From Melioribacter sp. (GTDB taxonomy: Bacteria > Bacteroidota > Ignavibacteria > Ignavibacteriales > Melioribacteraceae), in assembly GCA_003155655.1 (NCBI GenBank), contig PMDS01000097.1, forward strand, positions 33,249-97,248: a DNA stretch of 64,000 nucleotides, in the 5' to 3' direction. The position numbers and the translations under genes were made by a program. Shown here in pieces: positions 17,714 through 26,383 of this stretch. Positions within the stretch are counted from its first letter, which is position 1, and every line of letters starts with the position of its first letter. The notes under the pieces are model-generated. The model made no database searches. It was given only the letters and a program-made list of their open reading frames with translations, and had not been told where the DNA came from.

Positions 17714-19831
17714 ATGAGGTTTAGAATGAAAAAATTTAATGATATTACTATTGTCAGGAAAATTCAGTCAGGTTTCTTACTTATTGCTGTAGTTTCAACT
17801 ATTATTGCTCTTGAATCTTTTGTGCAAATGAACAAGGCAGAAAATCAAAAGAATAATTTGCTTAATGATTTTATCCAGCCGGAAAATTATATCCAGGATC
17901 TAAATAAAAAATTCCAGCACATTCAATTTACGTTAATGAAATTTTCCGTACCGGGATTTGAAGCCGACATTTCAAAAAATATGAAAGCAATTAATTCTGA
18001 AAAAGCCGCCGTTGATAGTATTTTCAAATATCTTGAGACAAAAGATTTTAACGCACAGGCAAAAGCAAATATTGCTGAAATCAAAAAAATATGGGGGAAC
18101 TACAAAACTGTAGTTGTTGATGCAATCTTGAGCGCAGGTATAATGAAAGACTATGAAATGGCTTCAGTTATTACAACAACTTCGGGTGAAGAGATTTCAA
18201 TACAAATAGGTAACAAATTTGACGAGGTAGATAAATATCTACACGTTAATGAAAACTCTTTAACAGAAACTATGTCCAGCGAATTGTCTTCCAGTAAGAT
18301 TATGATTGGTATTGGAGTGTTGATTGGAATTATTGTTGCAGGTATTGGGCTGTTTTTTATTGCCCCTGCAATAACAAAACCGATTAAAGAGTTTAAACAA
18401 ACAATGCAAAGCTTTTCATTGGGAAATTTTAATGTCAATTTAAAAGTAGATTCTAAAGATGAATTTGGTCAGATGAAAGATATGCTGATTCAGTTCCGCG
18501 ACACTCAAATTGAAAAAGTGAAAGCTGCTGAAGATATTTCGAGCGGGATTTTTAATAAAGTTAGAGCAGCTTCAGCTGAAGACGAATTAGCTATTTGTTT
18601 CAATAAAGAAATTGAAACAATACAAGATCTTACAATAGAAATCCGCCAGTTGACTGATGCAACGTCTAACGGTGATCTTTCAGTTAGAGGCAATGCTGAA
18701 AAATTTGACGGAGGATTTAAAGAGATTATTGTTGGTATTAATAAAACATTGGATACTGTGTTAAGTCCTATTAATGAAGGCACCGAAGCTCTTTCTGTTA
18801 TGGCAACCGGCGATCTAACAACAAGAGTGAAAGGGAATTATAAGGGCGATCACCTATTAATAAAAAACAGTATAAATAAAGTTGCAGAATCATTAAGTCT
18901 TGCGCTGGTTGAGGTTGGTGAATCAATTTCTGCAACAGCAAGCGCAGCAAATCAAATCTCTTCCAGCAGTGAAGAAATGGCAGCAGGTGCTCAAGAACAA
19001 AGCACTCAAACTGCCGAAATTGCATCCTCCATTGAAGAGATGACCAAAACTATTATGGATAACACAAAGAATGCTTCATTTGCTGCTCAGACTGCTAAAC
19101 ATGCCGGTGAAAAAGCAAAGAGCGGTGGCAATGTTGTAGAACAGACTATAGAAGGCATGAATAGAATAAGTCATGTTGTTGAAAAATCTGCAAATACGGT
19201 ATTTAAACTCGGGCAGAACAGCGATAAGATTGGGGAAATTATTCAGGTCATTGACGATATAGCTGATCAAACAAATTTACTTGCACTAAATGCCGCTATT
19301 GAAGCTGCACGTGCTGGAGATCAGGGCAGAGGATTTGCTGTTGTAGCTGATGAAGTACGGAAATTGGCTGAACGTACTACCAAGGCCACAAAAGAAATTG
19401 CAATGATGATTAAACAAATCCAGATTGATACAAACGAAGCAGTAGTTTCAATGAAAGAAGGAACAAATGAGGTTGAAAAAGGAAAACTTTTAGCTAATGA
19501 AGCTGGAAATATGCTAAAAGAAATAATTGAAGTTGCCCAAAAAGTTACTGATACAGTTACACAAGTTGCCGCCGCCAGCGAAGAACAATCTAATGCAGCC
19601 GAGCAGATTAGCAGGAATATTGAAGGTATTAGTAACGTTACACAAGAAAGTGCAAGTGGTATTCAACAAATAGCACATGCTTCTGAAGATTTGAACAGAT
19701 TAACAATAAACTTGCAAGACCTAATCCAACGTTTTAAAGTGGATAATTCTATAGAAAATCTGAAACATCGTTATGCGCCTGAAAAAAGCACATTAGCTGT
19801 AAGAACAAATGGAGTAATAGTAAAATCCTAA
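17714..19831 (+). CDS. Methyl-accepting chemotaxis protein 3
   Basis: Receptor of 705 residues. TM1 is at about 17-36 and TM2 at about 196-217, with a mostly helical periplasmic domain between them. A HAMP domain follows TM2 and additional HAMP-like segments (near NGDLSVRG and TGDLTTRV) precede the signalling hairpin with tip [18 protein letters not shown]. The tail [14 protein letters not shown] repeats the motif of the other two MCPs. Its DNA is more diverged from theirs than they are from each other. Start ATG 17714 follows AAAGGA. It lies 10 bases after the TonB-type gene and is probably co-transcribed with it. Confidence 0.96.
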   Translation: MRFRMKKFNDITIVRKIQSGFLLIAVVSTIIALESFVQMNKAENQKNNLLNDFIQPENYIQDLNKKFQHIQFTLMKFSVPGFEADISKNMKAINSEKAAVDSIFKYLETKDFNAQAKANIAEIKKIWGNYKTVVVDAILSAGIMKDYEMASVITTTSGEEISIQIGNKFDEVDKYLHVNENSLTETMSSELSSSKIMIGIGVLIGIIVAGIGLFFIAPAITKPIKEFKQTMQSFSLGNFNVNLKVDSKDEFGQMKDMLIQFRDTQIEKVKAAEDISSGIFNKVRAASAEDELAICFNKEIETIQDLTIEIRQLTDATSNGDLSVRGNAEKFDGGFKEIIVGINKTLDTVLSPINEGTEALSVMATGDLTTRVKGNYKGDHLLIKNSINKVAESLSLALVEVGESISATASAANQISSSSEEMAAGAQEQSTQTAEIASSIEEMTKTIMDNTKNASFAAQTAKHAGEKAKSGGNVVEQTIEGMNRISHVVEKSANTVFKLGQNSDKIGEIIQVIDDIADQTNLLALNAAIEAARAGDQGRGFAVVADEVRKLAERTTKATKEIAMMIKQIQIDTNEAVVSMKEGTNEVEKGKLLANEAGNMLKEIIEVAQKVTDTVTQVAAASEEQSNAAEQISRNIEGISNVTQESASGIQQIAHASEDLNRLTINLQDLIQRFKVDNSIENLKHRYAPEKSTLAVRTNGVIVKS

Positions 19832-19843
19832 TTTTCTAATAGC

Positions 19844-19865
19844 GGGGAGATAGAAATATCTCTCC
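19844..19865 (+). terminator. Hairpin after MCP 3 (weak terminator)
   Basis: Stem GGGGAGATA / TATCTCTCC with a GAAA loop, starting 12 bases after the stop codon. There is no T run after it, so termination may be weak or factor-dependent. Confidence 0.5.
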
Positions 19866-19880
19866 ACTAACTGTACATAT

Positions 19881-19957
19881 TTAGCCAATCTGTCATATAA
19901 CTACACATTTCTTGCTATAATGGCTTTTAATAGCCATTCTTCCAGTGGCATATTTTT
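19881..19957 (+). promoter_or_regulatory. Putative activator sites and weak sigma-54-like element upstream of the flagellar kinase/activator pair
   Basis: TTAGCCAATCT at 19881, TAGCCATTCT at 19931 and the inverted repeat AATGGCT-N6-AGCCATT (19919-19938) share an AGCCA core. TGGCAT follows at 19946, but the -12 partner (TGGT) is one base out of register with the sigma-54 consensus. The same TTAGCCAATCT, and TTGCTA at the same 34-base offset from TGGCAT, occur upstream of flgB. Confidence 0.35.
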
Positions 19958-20122
19958 GGTGTTTACCTAATCTTTGGGAAATAAATTGTATTGAAATTAT
20001 TTTGCAATAAAACAATTTATTCTTTTTGCAGGTGGGCAGAATCAAAAAATAATAATCACTCCATCAACTAAAATTTTCTATTTTTACTTTTATTATATTG
20101 AGTAAAAGGCAAATAGGAATCA

Positions 20123-20821
20123 ATGATGCACGATTATGTCCAGGAAAATAAATTATTGCTTTTAGGAAAATTGACTGCAGGGTTAGTTCATGAAATTAGA
20201 AACCCGCTATCGGCAATTAAGCTTAATCTTGACTATATGATAATGGCTCAGGATGATCTGCCAAATGACATTAAAGAGATTGTAAATGAATCCCTTGATG
20301 CATTCGAGCAAGTAAATTTTTTAATAGAAGATGTTCTTGATTTTACTCGTAAACCAACAGATAAAGTTCACCAGGTTTCAATTAATGTTCTAACTCAACG
20401 CTGTCTAAAAATAATTTCTACAACTGCACGTAATAAAGGCGTTATCATTGAACAGGAAATGGGGGAAAACATTCCTTTGTTAAATGTGAATAAACATAAA
20501 TTGATGCAGATTTTCTTAAACCTGATTAATAACGCACTTGATGCCTCTCAAGAAAAAAGCAAAGTGATAATTCGTTCATACAGTCAGTATCTTGGTAATT
20601 CAGATTTTATAGTCTGGCAAGTACAGGATTATGGAGCAGGAATTAAAGCAGAAGATAAAGAAAAAATCTTAAACGGATTTTATACTACCAAAAGTCAAGG
20701 GCACGGTATTGGCCTTAGTGTATGTAAAATGCTTGTAGATCAACTTAAAGCTGAAATGTTCTTTGAATCTGAGTTGGGTAAGGGAACAACTTTTTCTGTT
20801 AAGTTCACATTGAACAAATAA
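20123..20821 (+). CDS. Soluble histidine kinase, FlgS/NtrB-like
   Basis: Compact kinase of 232 residues with no membrane segment and almost no N-terminal sensor. HisKA begins near residue 10, with the histidine in GLVHEIRNPLSAI. The HATPase domain has NLINNALDAS, DYGAGIK and GHGIGLSV. The order (soluble kinase, then sigma-54 activator, next to flagellar genes) matches FlgS/FlgR of epsilonproteobacteria and FleS/FleR of Pseudomonas, where the kinase senses the state of the export apparatus or controls hook-level genes. Start ATG 20123 follows AGGAAT. The name is by analogy only, so no symbol is given. Confidence 0.88.
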   Translation: MMHDYVQENKLLLLGKLTAGLVHEIRNPLSAIKLNLDYMIMAQDDLPNDIKEIVNESLDAFEQVNFLIEDVLDFTRKPTDKVHQVSINVLTQRCLKIISTTARNKGVIIEQEMGENIPLLNVNKHKLMQIFLNLINNALDASQEKSKVIIRSYSQYLGNSDFIVWQVQDYGAGIKAEDKEKILNGFYTTKSQGHGIGLSVCKMLVDQLKAEMFFESELGKGTTFSVKFTLNK

Positions 20822-20841
20822 ATATTTAAATTAAACTAAAA

Positions 20842-22248
20842 ATGCGAATGAATATGACTAATAAGATATTAATTATTGATGACGATGATCTCGTTTCGGC
20901 CTCATTAAAAAAAGTTCTTATTAAAATAGGCTATGATGTTACCAACTGCTTAAATGCAGGTGAAGCTGAAGATATAGTAAAACAATTTCAGCCGGATGTT
21001 ATACTCCTTGATATTTACTTAACCACGCATAATGGAATTGATATTCTTCGCTCACTCAAAAAAAAATATACAGCAATTCCTGTTATAATGATAACCGGAT
21101 ATGCTGATGTAAAAATTGCTGTAACTGCAATCAAAGCTGGAGCATTCGATTTTCTTCTAAAACCAATTGACTTAGAACAATTAAAATTTGTACTTGAAAA
21201 AGCTATTGAGAACCTGCGCCTCAAATCAGAAGTAACAAAGCTATCTTTTCTTTTAGAAGATAATGCACTCACTAAGGAATATTTTGGAAAGAGCTCAAAA
21301 ATCCAACGCATTGTAGCTTCGGTTGAAAAACTTGCTAAGAGTTCCGATACAACAATTCTTCTTGAAGGGGAAAGCGGCACCGGAAAAGAAGTTTTTGCCC
21401 GATTTATTCATCAGCAAAGCCCAAGAAATAAAGCTCCATTTATCACTATTAACTGCGCCACCATTCCAAAAGATTTGGCAGAAAGTGAATTTTTTGGACA
21501 TGAGAAAGGCGCTTTTACTGGCGCATCCCTAAAGACAAAACTTGGTAAGTTTGAACTTGCTGATGGCGGTACGATATTGTTGGATGAAATTGGAGAACTG
21601 ACTTTGGACCTGCAAGTGAAACTTTTACGCGTTCTTCAGGAAAGAAAATTTTACAGACTTGGGGGAGAGAAAGAAATTGCTGTCAACGTTCGAGTTCTTG
21701 CCGCAACCAATAGAAATCTTGAAGAAGAAGTAAACAGAGGCTCATTCAGAGAGGATTTATATTACCGCCTTAATGTTGCAAAAATAAGTATTCCTCCTTT
21801 AAGAGAAAGGAAGGAAGATATTATTAATATAGCATTATCTTTCGTAAACGAGTTTTCTCAAAAATTGGGGAAGGAAATTATCGGAATTGATGTAGCCGGA
21901 ACTGATCTTTTACGTAACTACAACTGGAAAGGAAATATAAGAGAATTGAGGAATGTAATTGAACGAGTAATTATTCTTGCGGAGGATGAAAAAGAATTAA
22001 GTGATCATCATTTTTCATTTTTAGTTAGCAGTAAAGATATTATTGAAAGTGAAGAAGACAAATTCATCCTTCAAATACCCTCAAAAGGTATTAAAATAGA
22101 TCTTGTTCTAAGAACTCTAATTCAAAAAACATTGAAAATTACTAACGGCAACCAGGTCAAAGCGGCTAAAGTTCTTGGACTTTCACGTTCAAAATTACGA
22201 TATCGGATGGAACAACTTGGAATTGAAGTAACTAAAAATATCAATTAA
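20842..22248 (+). CDS. Sigma-54-dependent response regulator, NtrC/FlgR-like
   Basis: Activator of 468 residues with three parts. The receiver has IIDDDD and the acceptor D57 in ILLDIYL. The AAA+ domain has Walker A GESGTGKE (about 176-183), the sigma-54-contacting GAFTGA loop (223-228) and LLDEIGEL. The C-terminal Fis-type helix-turn-helix includes [20 protein letters not shown]. It follows the soluble kinase by 20 bases and should be phosphorylated by it. Sigma-54-like elements occur upstream of the che, flgB, fliL and fliA operons in this window, so it is the prime candidate for their activator. Start ATG 20842 is assumed; ATG 20854 is a close alternative. Confidence 0.94.
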   Translation: MRMNMTNKILIIDDDDLVSASLKKVLIKIGYDVTNCLNAGEAEDIVKQFQPDVILLDIYLTTHNGIDILRSLKKKYTAIPVIMITGYADVKIAVTAIKAGAFDFLLKPIDLEQLKFVLEKAIENLRLKSEVTKLSFLLEDNALTKEYFGKSSKIQRIVASVEKLAKSSDTTILLEGESGTGKEVFARFIHQQSPRNKAPFITINCATIPKDLAESEFFGHEKGAFTGASLKTKLGKFELADGGTILLDEIGELTLDLQVKLLRVLQERKFYRLGGEKEIAVNVRVLAATNRNLEEEVNRGSFREDLYYRLNVAKISIPPLRERKEDIINIALSFVNEFSQKLGKEIIGIDVAGTDLLRNYNWKGNIRELRNVIERVIILAEDEKELSDHHFSFLVSSKDIIESEEDKFILQIPSKGIKIDLVLRTLIQKTLKITNGNQVKAAKVLGLSRSKLRYRMEQLGIEVTKNIN

Positions 22249-22490
22249 GTAAATTCCGGAAATATTTCCAATTTTCCTTGAAAGACAAAAAATAAAACAA
22301 AGAAATCCAATTCATACTCCTACAAAAAAAGTCTTCAACTCTGCATTTTTAGATTAATCATTTTGAATTATTTATCGATAATAAAAGTGTTATCGAATAA
22401 TTTGCTCAAAGCTTAGTATCTAGGGAAAATGATAAAACTATATAAATGTAATTCGGTTGTTATAACTACTATGGGTACGATGAATAATTC

Positions 22491-22505
22491 TTAGCATGTG
22501 GCTAA
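22491..22505. promoter_or_regulatory. Inverted repeat TTAGC-N5-GCTAA, putative activator site
   Basis: Perfect 5+5 inverted repeat around ATGTG. TTAGC is the core also seen upstream of flgB, fliL and the flagellar kinase gene. It lies 73 bases upstream of the sigma-54-like element at 22564. Confidence 0.3.
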
Positions 22506-22563
22506 TATTCAACATAGTCGTTTGTAATTATATATCATTGTCGGCAATTAAGATTAAAAGTAT

Positions 22564-22578
22564 GGGCACATTATTTGA
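22564..22578 (+). promoter_or_regulatory. Sigma-54-like promoter candidate for the chemotaxis operon
   Basis: GGGCAC-N5-TTGA compared with the sigma-54 consensus TGGCAC-N5-TTGC. The spacing is correct and the -24 GG is present, but the -12 C is replaced by A. It is about 45 bases upstream of ATG 22622. Confidence 0.35.
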
Positions 22579-22621
22579 AAGATTATCTAAACTATTTATA
22601 AATAATTGATGATTTATCGTT

Positions 22622-24025
22622 ATGAAAGATAATTCAAATGAGAAAGAAATAATGTTTACAACAATTAGATCAGATTCTGCAGATCAAAAAATTGAGTTAA
22701 TAAACAAACTGAGCCAAGAAAATCTTGACGATAATTTGATTTCACCTTTGGCAAATCTGCTTTCTGATGATGATAAAGGGGTCCGCAATGCTGTAACAAT
22801 GTTTATTAATGCAAACCGTAACCCAAAATTTCCTCAATTTATCGTTCCTTTTGTCGGATTTCACGATATCTCCGTAAGAAATCTTGCTGGTGAAATATTA
22901 ATTAGTCTTGGTCCCTTATCTATTGAAGCGTTAACAGAATATAACCATGAAAATAATGACGACAACATAAAATTTGTTGTTGATATTCTTGGTATGATTG
23001 GGGATCCAAGTGCTGCTATTTATACAATGAACATTCTAAGTACAGCAGAAAATGATAATGTTATTCTTGCCTGCATTGAAACATTGGGAGATTTAAAATA
23101 TGAAGGGGCAATTGAAATACTCATGCTTTTTTACGACAGAAATGAATTATACAAACCAACAATTGTTGAAGCACTGGGTAAGATCGGTTCAAAAAGCTCA
23201 TTAAGTTTTCTTACTGAAAAATTTGAGTCTGAAGATGAAGTAACAAAATATTCCATACTAGAAAGCTTTGGCAATATTGGAGATATTGATACGTATTTCT
23301 ATTTATTGGAATTAGTAATTAATGTAAGCGGACCATTAATTCTCCCTCTTATTACTTCCATTTCAGTGTTAAAAGAAAAATATGGACTTGATATACCTTA
23401 CGATAATAGAATGAAAAGTTTATTGATGTATACAATGGCGGAGGGAACTCATACCCATAAAAAAATAGCGTTTAATCTTGTAGATGATTTCAATGATAAA
23501 GACATTTTATGCTCAAGCTTAAAACTTCTTGGTGATGACTATGAGCTTGATGAAATGATTAAATCCAAAATATTTAGAAATCCTGAATTTCTTTTTACCG
23601 AAATATCGAGAGTTATTCATCTAGATCAACCAAACATGCGTCACGTGTTAAATCTCTTTTTACAGATTATTAATTACTGTAATGAATATCAAATTGAGCT
23701 CAATAATTCTGCCTTCGAAATCAGAAATATTGTTCATTCAGTTAGCGGACTGTTAAGTCATTCAGATGAAGAAGTAAGAAGAGCATCAATGGAAATTCTT
23801 TTCAATCTCGATGTAACCAGTGCCTTGCTTTTTACAGATACAATGGTAAATGATGAAAACAGCTGGAATAGAATAAGACTCATTGAATTAGTTGAAAACA
23901 TTAATGATCCGTCAGTTGAAAATATAGTTAGAAAATTTGCCGATGATGAGGATGAAATGGTACGTGATAGGGCCTCTTTTGTGCTTAATTCAAGAATTAA
24001 TCAGCTATCTACTAATACGAATTAA
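22622..24025 (+). CDS. HEAT-repeat protein of the chemotaxis operon
   Basis: Protein of 467 residues made of helical HEAT-type repeats, recognisable from recurring patterns such as LANLLSDDDKGVRNAV, NLAGEILISLG, ETLGDLKYEGAIEIL and EALGKIGSKSSL. It has no signal peptide or membrane span. HEAT proteins are protein-binding scaffolds. It is the first gene of the chemotaxis operon, and its stop is only 4 bases before the cheR start, so translation is probably coupled. This suggests a role in array assembly or in binding a Che protein. I do not recognise it as a standard Che component. Start ATG 22622 lacks a clear binding site. Confidence 0.85.
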   Translation: MKDNSNEKEIMFTTIRSDSADQKIELINKLSQENLDDNLISPLANLLSDDDKGVRNAVTMFINANRNPKFPQFIVPFVGFHDISVRNLAGEILISLGPLSIEALTEYNHENNDDNIKFVVDILGMIGDPSAAIYTMNILSTAENDNVILACIETLGDLKYEGAIEILMLFYDRNELYKPTIVEALGKIGSKSSLSFLTEKFESEDEVTKYSILESFGNIGDIDTYFYLLELVINVSGPLILPLITSISVLKEKYGLDIPYDNRMKSLLMYTMAEGTHTHKKIAFNLVDDFNDKDILCSSLKLLGDDYELDEMIKSKIFRNPEFLFTEISRVIHLDQPNMRHVLNLFLQIINYCNEYQIELNNSAFEIRNIVHSVSGLLSHSDEEVRRASMEILFNLDVTSALLFTDTMVNDENSWNRIRLIELVENINDPSVENIVRKFADDEDEMVRDRASFVLNSRINQLSTNTN

Positions 24026-24029
24026 CATT

Positions 24030-24932
24030 ATGAATGGAATGCTAAATTTGAGCCCTTCAGATTATGTTCAAACTCCAAATTCCTTTGCGGCAAAGCAGGC
24101 AAGTATGTCTACTGCTCTTTTTGAAATTATAAGAAGTCACATTTATACCAATTCAGGAATATATTTTCAGGATAACAAAAAATATTTTCTTGAAAGCCGC
24201 CTGCAAAGAAGAATGAATTTTCTCGGAATAAGAACTTTTGAAGAATATTTTGACTTGCTGAAATTTTCTCCGAAAGGTGAGAGTGAGAAAAAGTATTTTT
24301 ATGAAGCTATTACTATAAATGAAACATTTTTCTTTAGGAATCAGCCGCAATTGGATGCTCTTGCCTCTCAAATTTTACCTGAAATTATTCAAGCAAAAAA
24401 TGCTGCAGGTAAAAATAAAATTAGAATCTGGAGCGCTGCTAGTTCTTCGGGAGAGGAAGCATATTCTATTGCAATGATTTTCCAGGATCTTATCAAACCA
24501 AGAAATCCCAACGTTGAACTTGAAGTTTTTGGAACTGATATAAACAGCGCTGTTATTGAAACGGCTTCAAATGCTTGTTACAAAGATTATTCAATTAGAA
24601 ATACACAACCATATTATCTTAAAAAATATTTTAAGATGAACAATGGTGTATATGAAGTTCAACCAGATATTAAAAAGATGGCATCTTTTAAGATAATGAA
24701 CCTTTACGATGATGCGGCAATTAAATCGTTATTTAATTTTGATGTAATTTTTTGTGCAAACGTATTAATCTATTTCGATCAAGCATCCAAGACAAAAGTT
24801 ATTGCCAACTTATATAATGCATTAAACAAAGGTGGGTACTTATTTATTGGTTATTCTGAAACGCTGCATGGAATTTCAAAGGCATTTAAACTAGTAAGTT
24901 ACCCTAATACAGTTGGATATAAAAAGGAGTAA
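24030..24932 (+). CDS. cheR: Chemotaxis protein methyltransferase CheR
   Basis: Methyltransferase of 300 residues that uses S-adenosylmethionine to methylate glutamates on MCPs. The N-terminal helical domain contains YFLESRLQRRMNFLG. The catalytic domain has the SAM-binding region IWSAASSSGEEAYSIAM and the later FCANVLIYFD. The start is set at ATG 24030 (MNGMLNL), 4 bases after the upstream stop. A longer frame reaches back into the HEAT gene, but those residues do not look like CheR. The MCPs in this window lack the usual CheR-binding pentapeptide, so CheR must act without it or recognise another tail. Confidence 0.96.
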   Translation: MNGMLNLSPSDYVQTPNSFAAKQASMSTALFEIIRSHIYTNSGIYFQDNKKYFLESRLQRRMNFLGIRTFEEYFDLLKFSPKGESEKKYFYEAITINETFFFRNQPQLDALASQILPEIIQAKNAAGKNKIRIWSAASSSGEEAYSIAMIFQDLIKPRNPNVELEVFGTDINSAVIETASNACYKDYSIRNTQPYYLKKYFKMNNGVYEVQPDIKKMASFKIMNLYDDAAIKSLFNFDVIFCANVLIYFDQASKTKVIANLYNALNKGGYLFIGYSETLHGISKAFKLVSYPNTVGYKKE

Positions 24933-24938
24933 TTAGAA

Positions 24939-25304
24939 ATGAAAAAAGTGATTCTTATTGCTGATGATTCACCAACGATCAGAAAATTTGTAACTGTTGC
25001 TCTCTCGGTCAAAGGATTTGAAATTATTGCTTGTGCTGATGGCATGGAAGCAATGGAAGCCCTACCGACTCAGAAAATTGATCTGGTTATAACTGATCTG
25101 AATATGCCCAATGTGGATGGATATGAATTAATTTCATCAATAAGAAAAAATGAAGATTACCGTGAACTACCAATAATTGTTCTCTCTTCTCTTGGAAATA
25201 CGGAAGATATTCAAAAAGGCCTTGAGAGCGGAGCTAATTCATATCTAATTAAACCATTTGACCCTAAAAGGGTAGTATATGAAGTATCTAAATATTTAAA
25301 TTAA
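24939..25304 (+). CDS. Single-domain response regulator (CheY-like, first of two)
   Basis: Receiver-only protein of 121 residues with IADDSPTIRKF, the acceptor aspartate in LVITDLNMPNVDG, a serine pair in VLSSLG (switch position) and lysine in YLIKPFDP. It lies 6 bases after cheR and 10 bases before the second receiver. It may be a second CheY or a phosphate sink competing for CheA phosphoryl groups. The second receiver has the more typical CheY sequence, so no symbol is given here. Confidence 0.9.
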   Translation: MKKVILIADDSPTIRKFVTVALSVKGFEIIACADGMEAMEALPTQKIDLVITDLNMPNVDGYELISSIRKNEDYRELPIIVLSSLGNTEDIQKGLESGANSYLIKPFDPKRVVYEVSKYLN

Positions 25305-25314
25305 AGGAAAGAAT

Positions 25315-25695
25315 ATGGCACTAAAATTTTTGATAGTTGACGACTCGGTTACAATGCGCCGAATTGTTGCTAATTCGCTCAAGACCATTGGACACGAACT
25401 TTTTGTTGAAGCTTCTGATGGTAAGGAAGCAATGGTTAAATTGAATTCCGACGAAGAGATTAACTTTGTAATCACAGACTGGAATATGCCTGAAGTTTCA
25501 GGATTGGAATTAGTTAGAACCATTAGAGCAAATGAAAAGTATGTTGCATTACCAATATTAATGGTTACAACCCGCGGATTGAAGGAAGATATTGTTGAAG
25601 CGTTGCAGGCAAAAGTAAATAACTATATCGTTAAACCATTCACTCCGCAAATTCTCAAAGAGAAAATTGAACAAATAATCAGTTCAGCGGCTTAA
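25315..25695 (+). CDS. cheY: Chemotaxis response regulator CheY
   Basis: Receiver of 126 residues with FLIVDDSVTMRRIV, the acceptor aspartate in FVITDWNMPEVSG, the switch threonines in MVTTRG and lysine in YIVKPFTP. This is the classical CheY pattern. Phospho-CheY binds FliM at the motor and changes the rotation bias. It is directly followed by cheZ and cheA in what is probably one operon. Start ATG 25315 follows AAAGGAAAG. Confidence 0.95.
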   Translation: MALKFLIVDDSVTMRRIVANSLKTIGHELFVEASDGKEAMVKLNSDEEINFVITDWNMPEVSGLELVRTIRANEKYVALPILMVTTRGLKEDIVEALQAKVNNYIVKPFTPQILKEKIEQIISSAA

Positions 25696-25708
25696 TGGGG
25701 AGAATTCT

Positions 25709-26383
25709 ATGATGGAGCAAAAAACAAATATGGAAAATATATTCGATAAACTCGGGGATCTTAAGTCGTTTTTTATTTATGGTCAAAAATTAATCCCAAT
25801 TCTACAAAAGATAATTGATTTTATGCAGAGCACAGTGCCACTCTTGGAAAATGTTAACCGGGAAATTCAAGACAGCACAAGCAAAATTCCAAAAGCTGCA
25901 TTACAAATAAATCGTGTAACCAACGCCACTGAAGTTGCAACTACAGAAATTCTTGATGTTGTGGATGGCGTCTCAATGGATATACACTCTATGAAAGATA
26001 AATTACAATCTATTAAGTCCAGAATGGGAGAAGATGATGATCTTGTTACTTTGCTGGGTATGATTGAAAAGATTGAGACAAGAATGATGAATATAACTAT
26101 TTCGCTTCAAGTTCAGGATATTACCTCACAGCAATTATCTTCTGTTAATCATTTGATACAATCGATTCAAGAAAAACTTTCTTCATTAGTAAAAGATTTA
26201 ACAAATAAAGAGAATAAAGAAATTCCTAGTATTGACCTTTATCCAAGAGACGGAACGTTCAACGCAGACGCCCGTTATGATAAAAATAGTAAGTCGCAGG
26301 AATTAGTAGATTCTTTAGTTACAAAAAGAAATAATAGTAAAACTTCACAAGAAGAAATTGATAAACTTTTTGCAAATCAATGA
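25709..26383 (+). CDS. cheZ: CheY phosphatase CheZ-like protein
   Basis: Helical protein of 224 residues. It carries LQVQDITSQQ (133-142), matching the CheZ active-site motif QDLTGQ; D137 and Q141 correspond to the catalytic acidic residue and glutamine of enterobacterial CheZ. The extreme C-terminus, TSQEEIDKLFANQ, matches the CheY-binding tail of CheZ and also resembles the N-terminus of FliM in this window. Helices on either side suit the CheZ four-helix-bundle dimer. Start ATG 25709 follows GGGGAGA, and the end overlaps cheA by 4 bases. CheZ is best known from proteobacteria, so its presence here is notable. Confidence 0.87.
   Translation: MMEQKTNMENIFDKLGDLKSFFIYGQKLIPILQKIIDFMQSTVPLLENVNREIQDSTSKIPKAALQINRVTNATEVATTEILDVVDGVSMDIHSMKDKLQSIKSRMGEDDDLVTLLGMIEKIETRMMNITISLQVQDITSQQLSSVNHLIQSIQEKLSSLVKDLTNKENKEIPSIDLYPRDGTFNADARYDKNSKSQELVDSLVTKRNNSKTSQEEIDKLFANQ

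Larger units (their letters stand above)
22249..22621. other. Intergenic region upstream of the chemotaxis operon
   Basis: About 370 AT-rich bases without a gene. It contains TTATCGATAA (22372-22381), the inverted repeat TTAGC-N5-GCTAA (22491-22505) and a sigma-54-like element at 22564-22578. These suggest that the chemotaxis operon starts here under the flagellar regulator. Confidence 0.5.

Noticed and set aside
22258..22269. GGAAATATTTCC palindrome after the sigma-54 activator gene as terminator
   Set aside because: It has no loop when fully paired and only a short T-containing stretch afterwards, so it is not a convincing terminator.
23937..24029. Longer N-terminus for CheR
   Set aside because: The extension overlaps the HEAT-repeat gene and contains no CheR-like sequence; ATG 24030 is well placed after the upstream stop.
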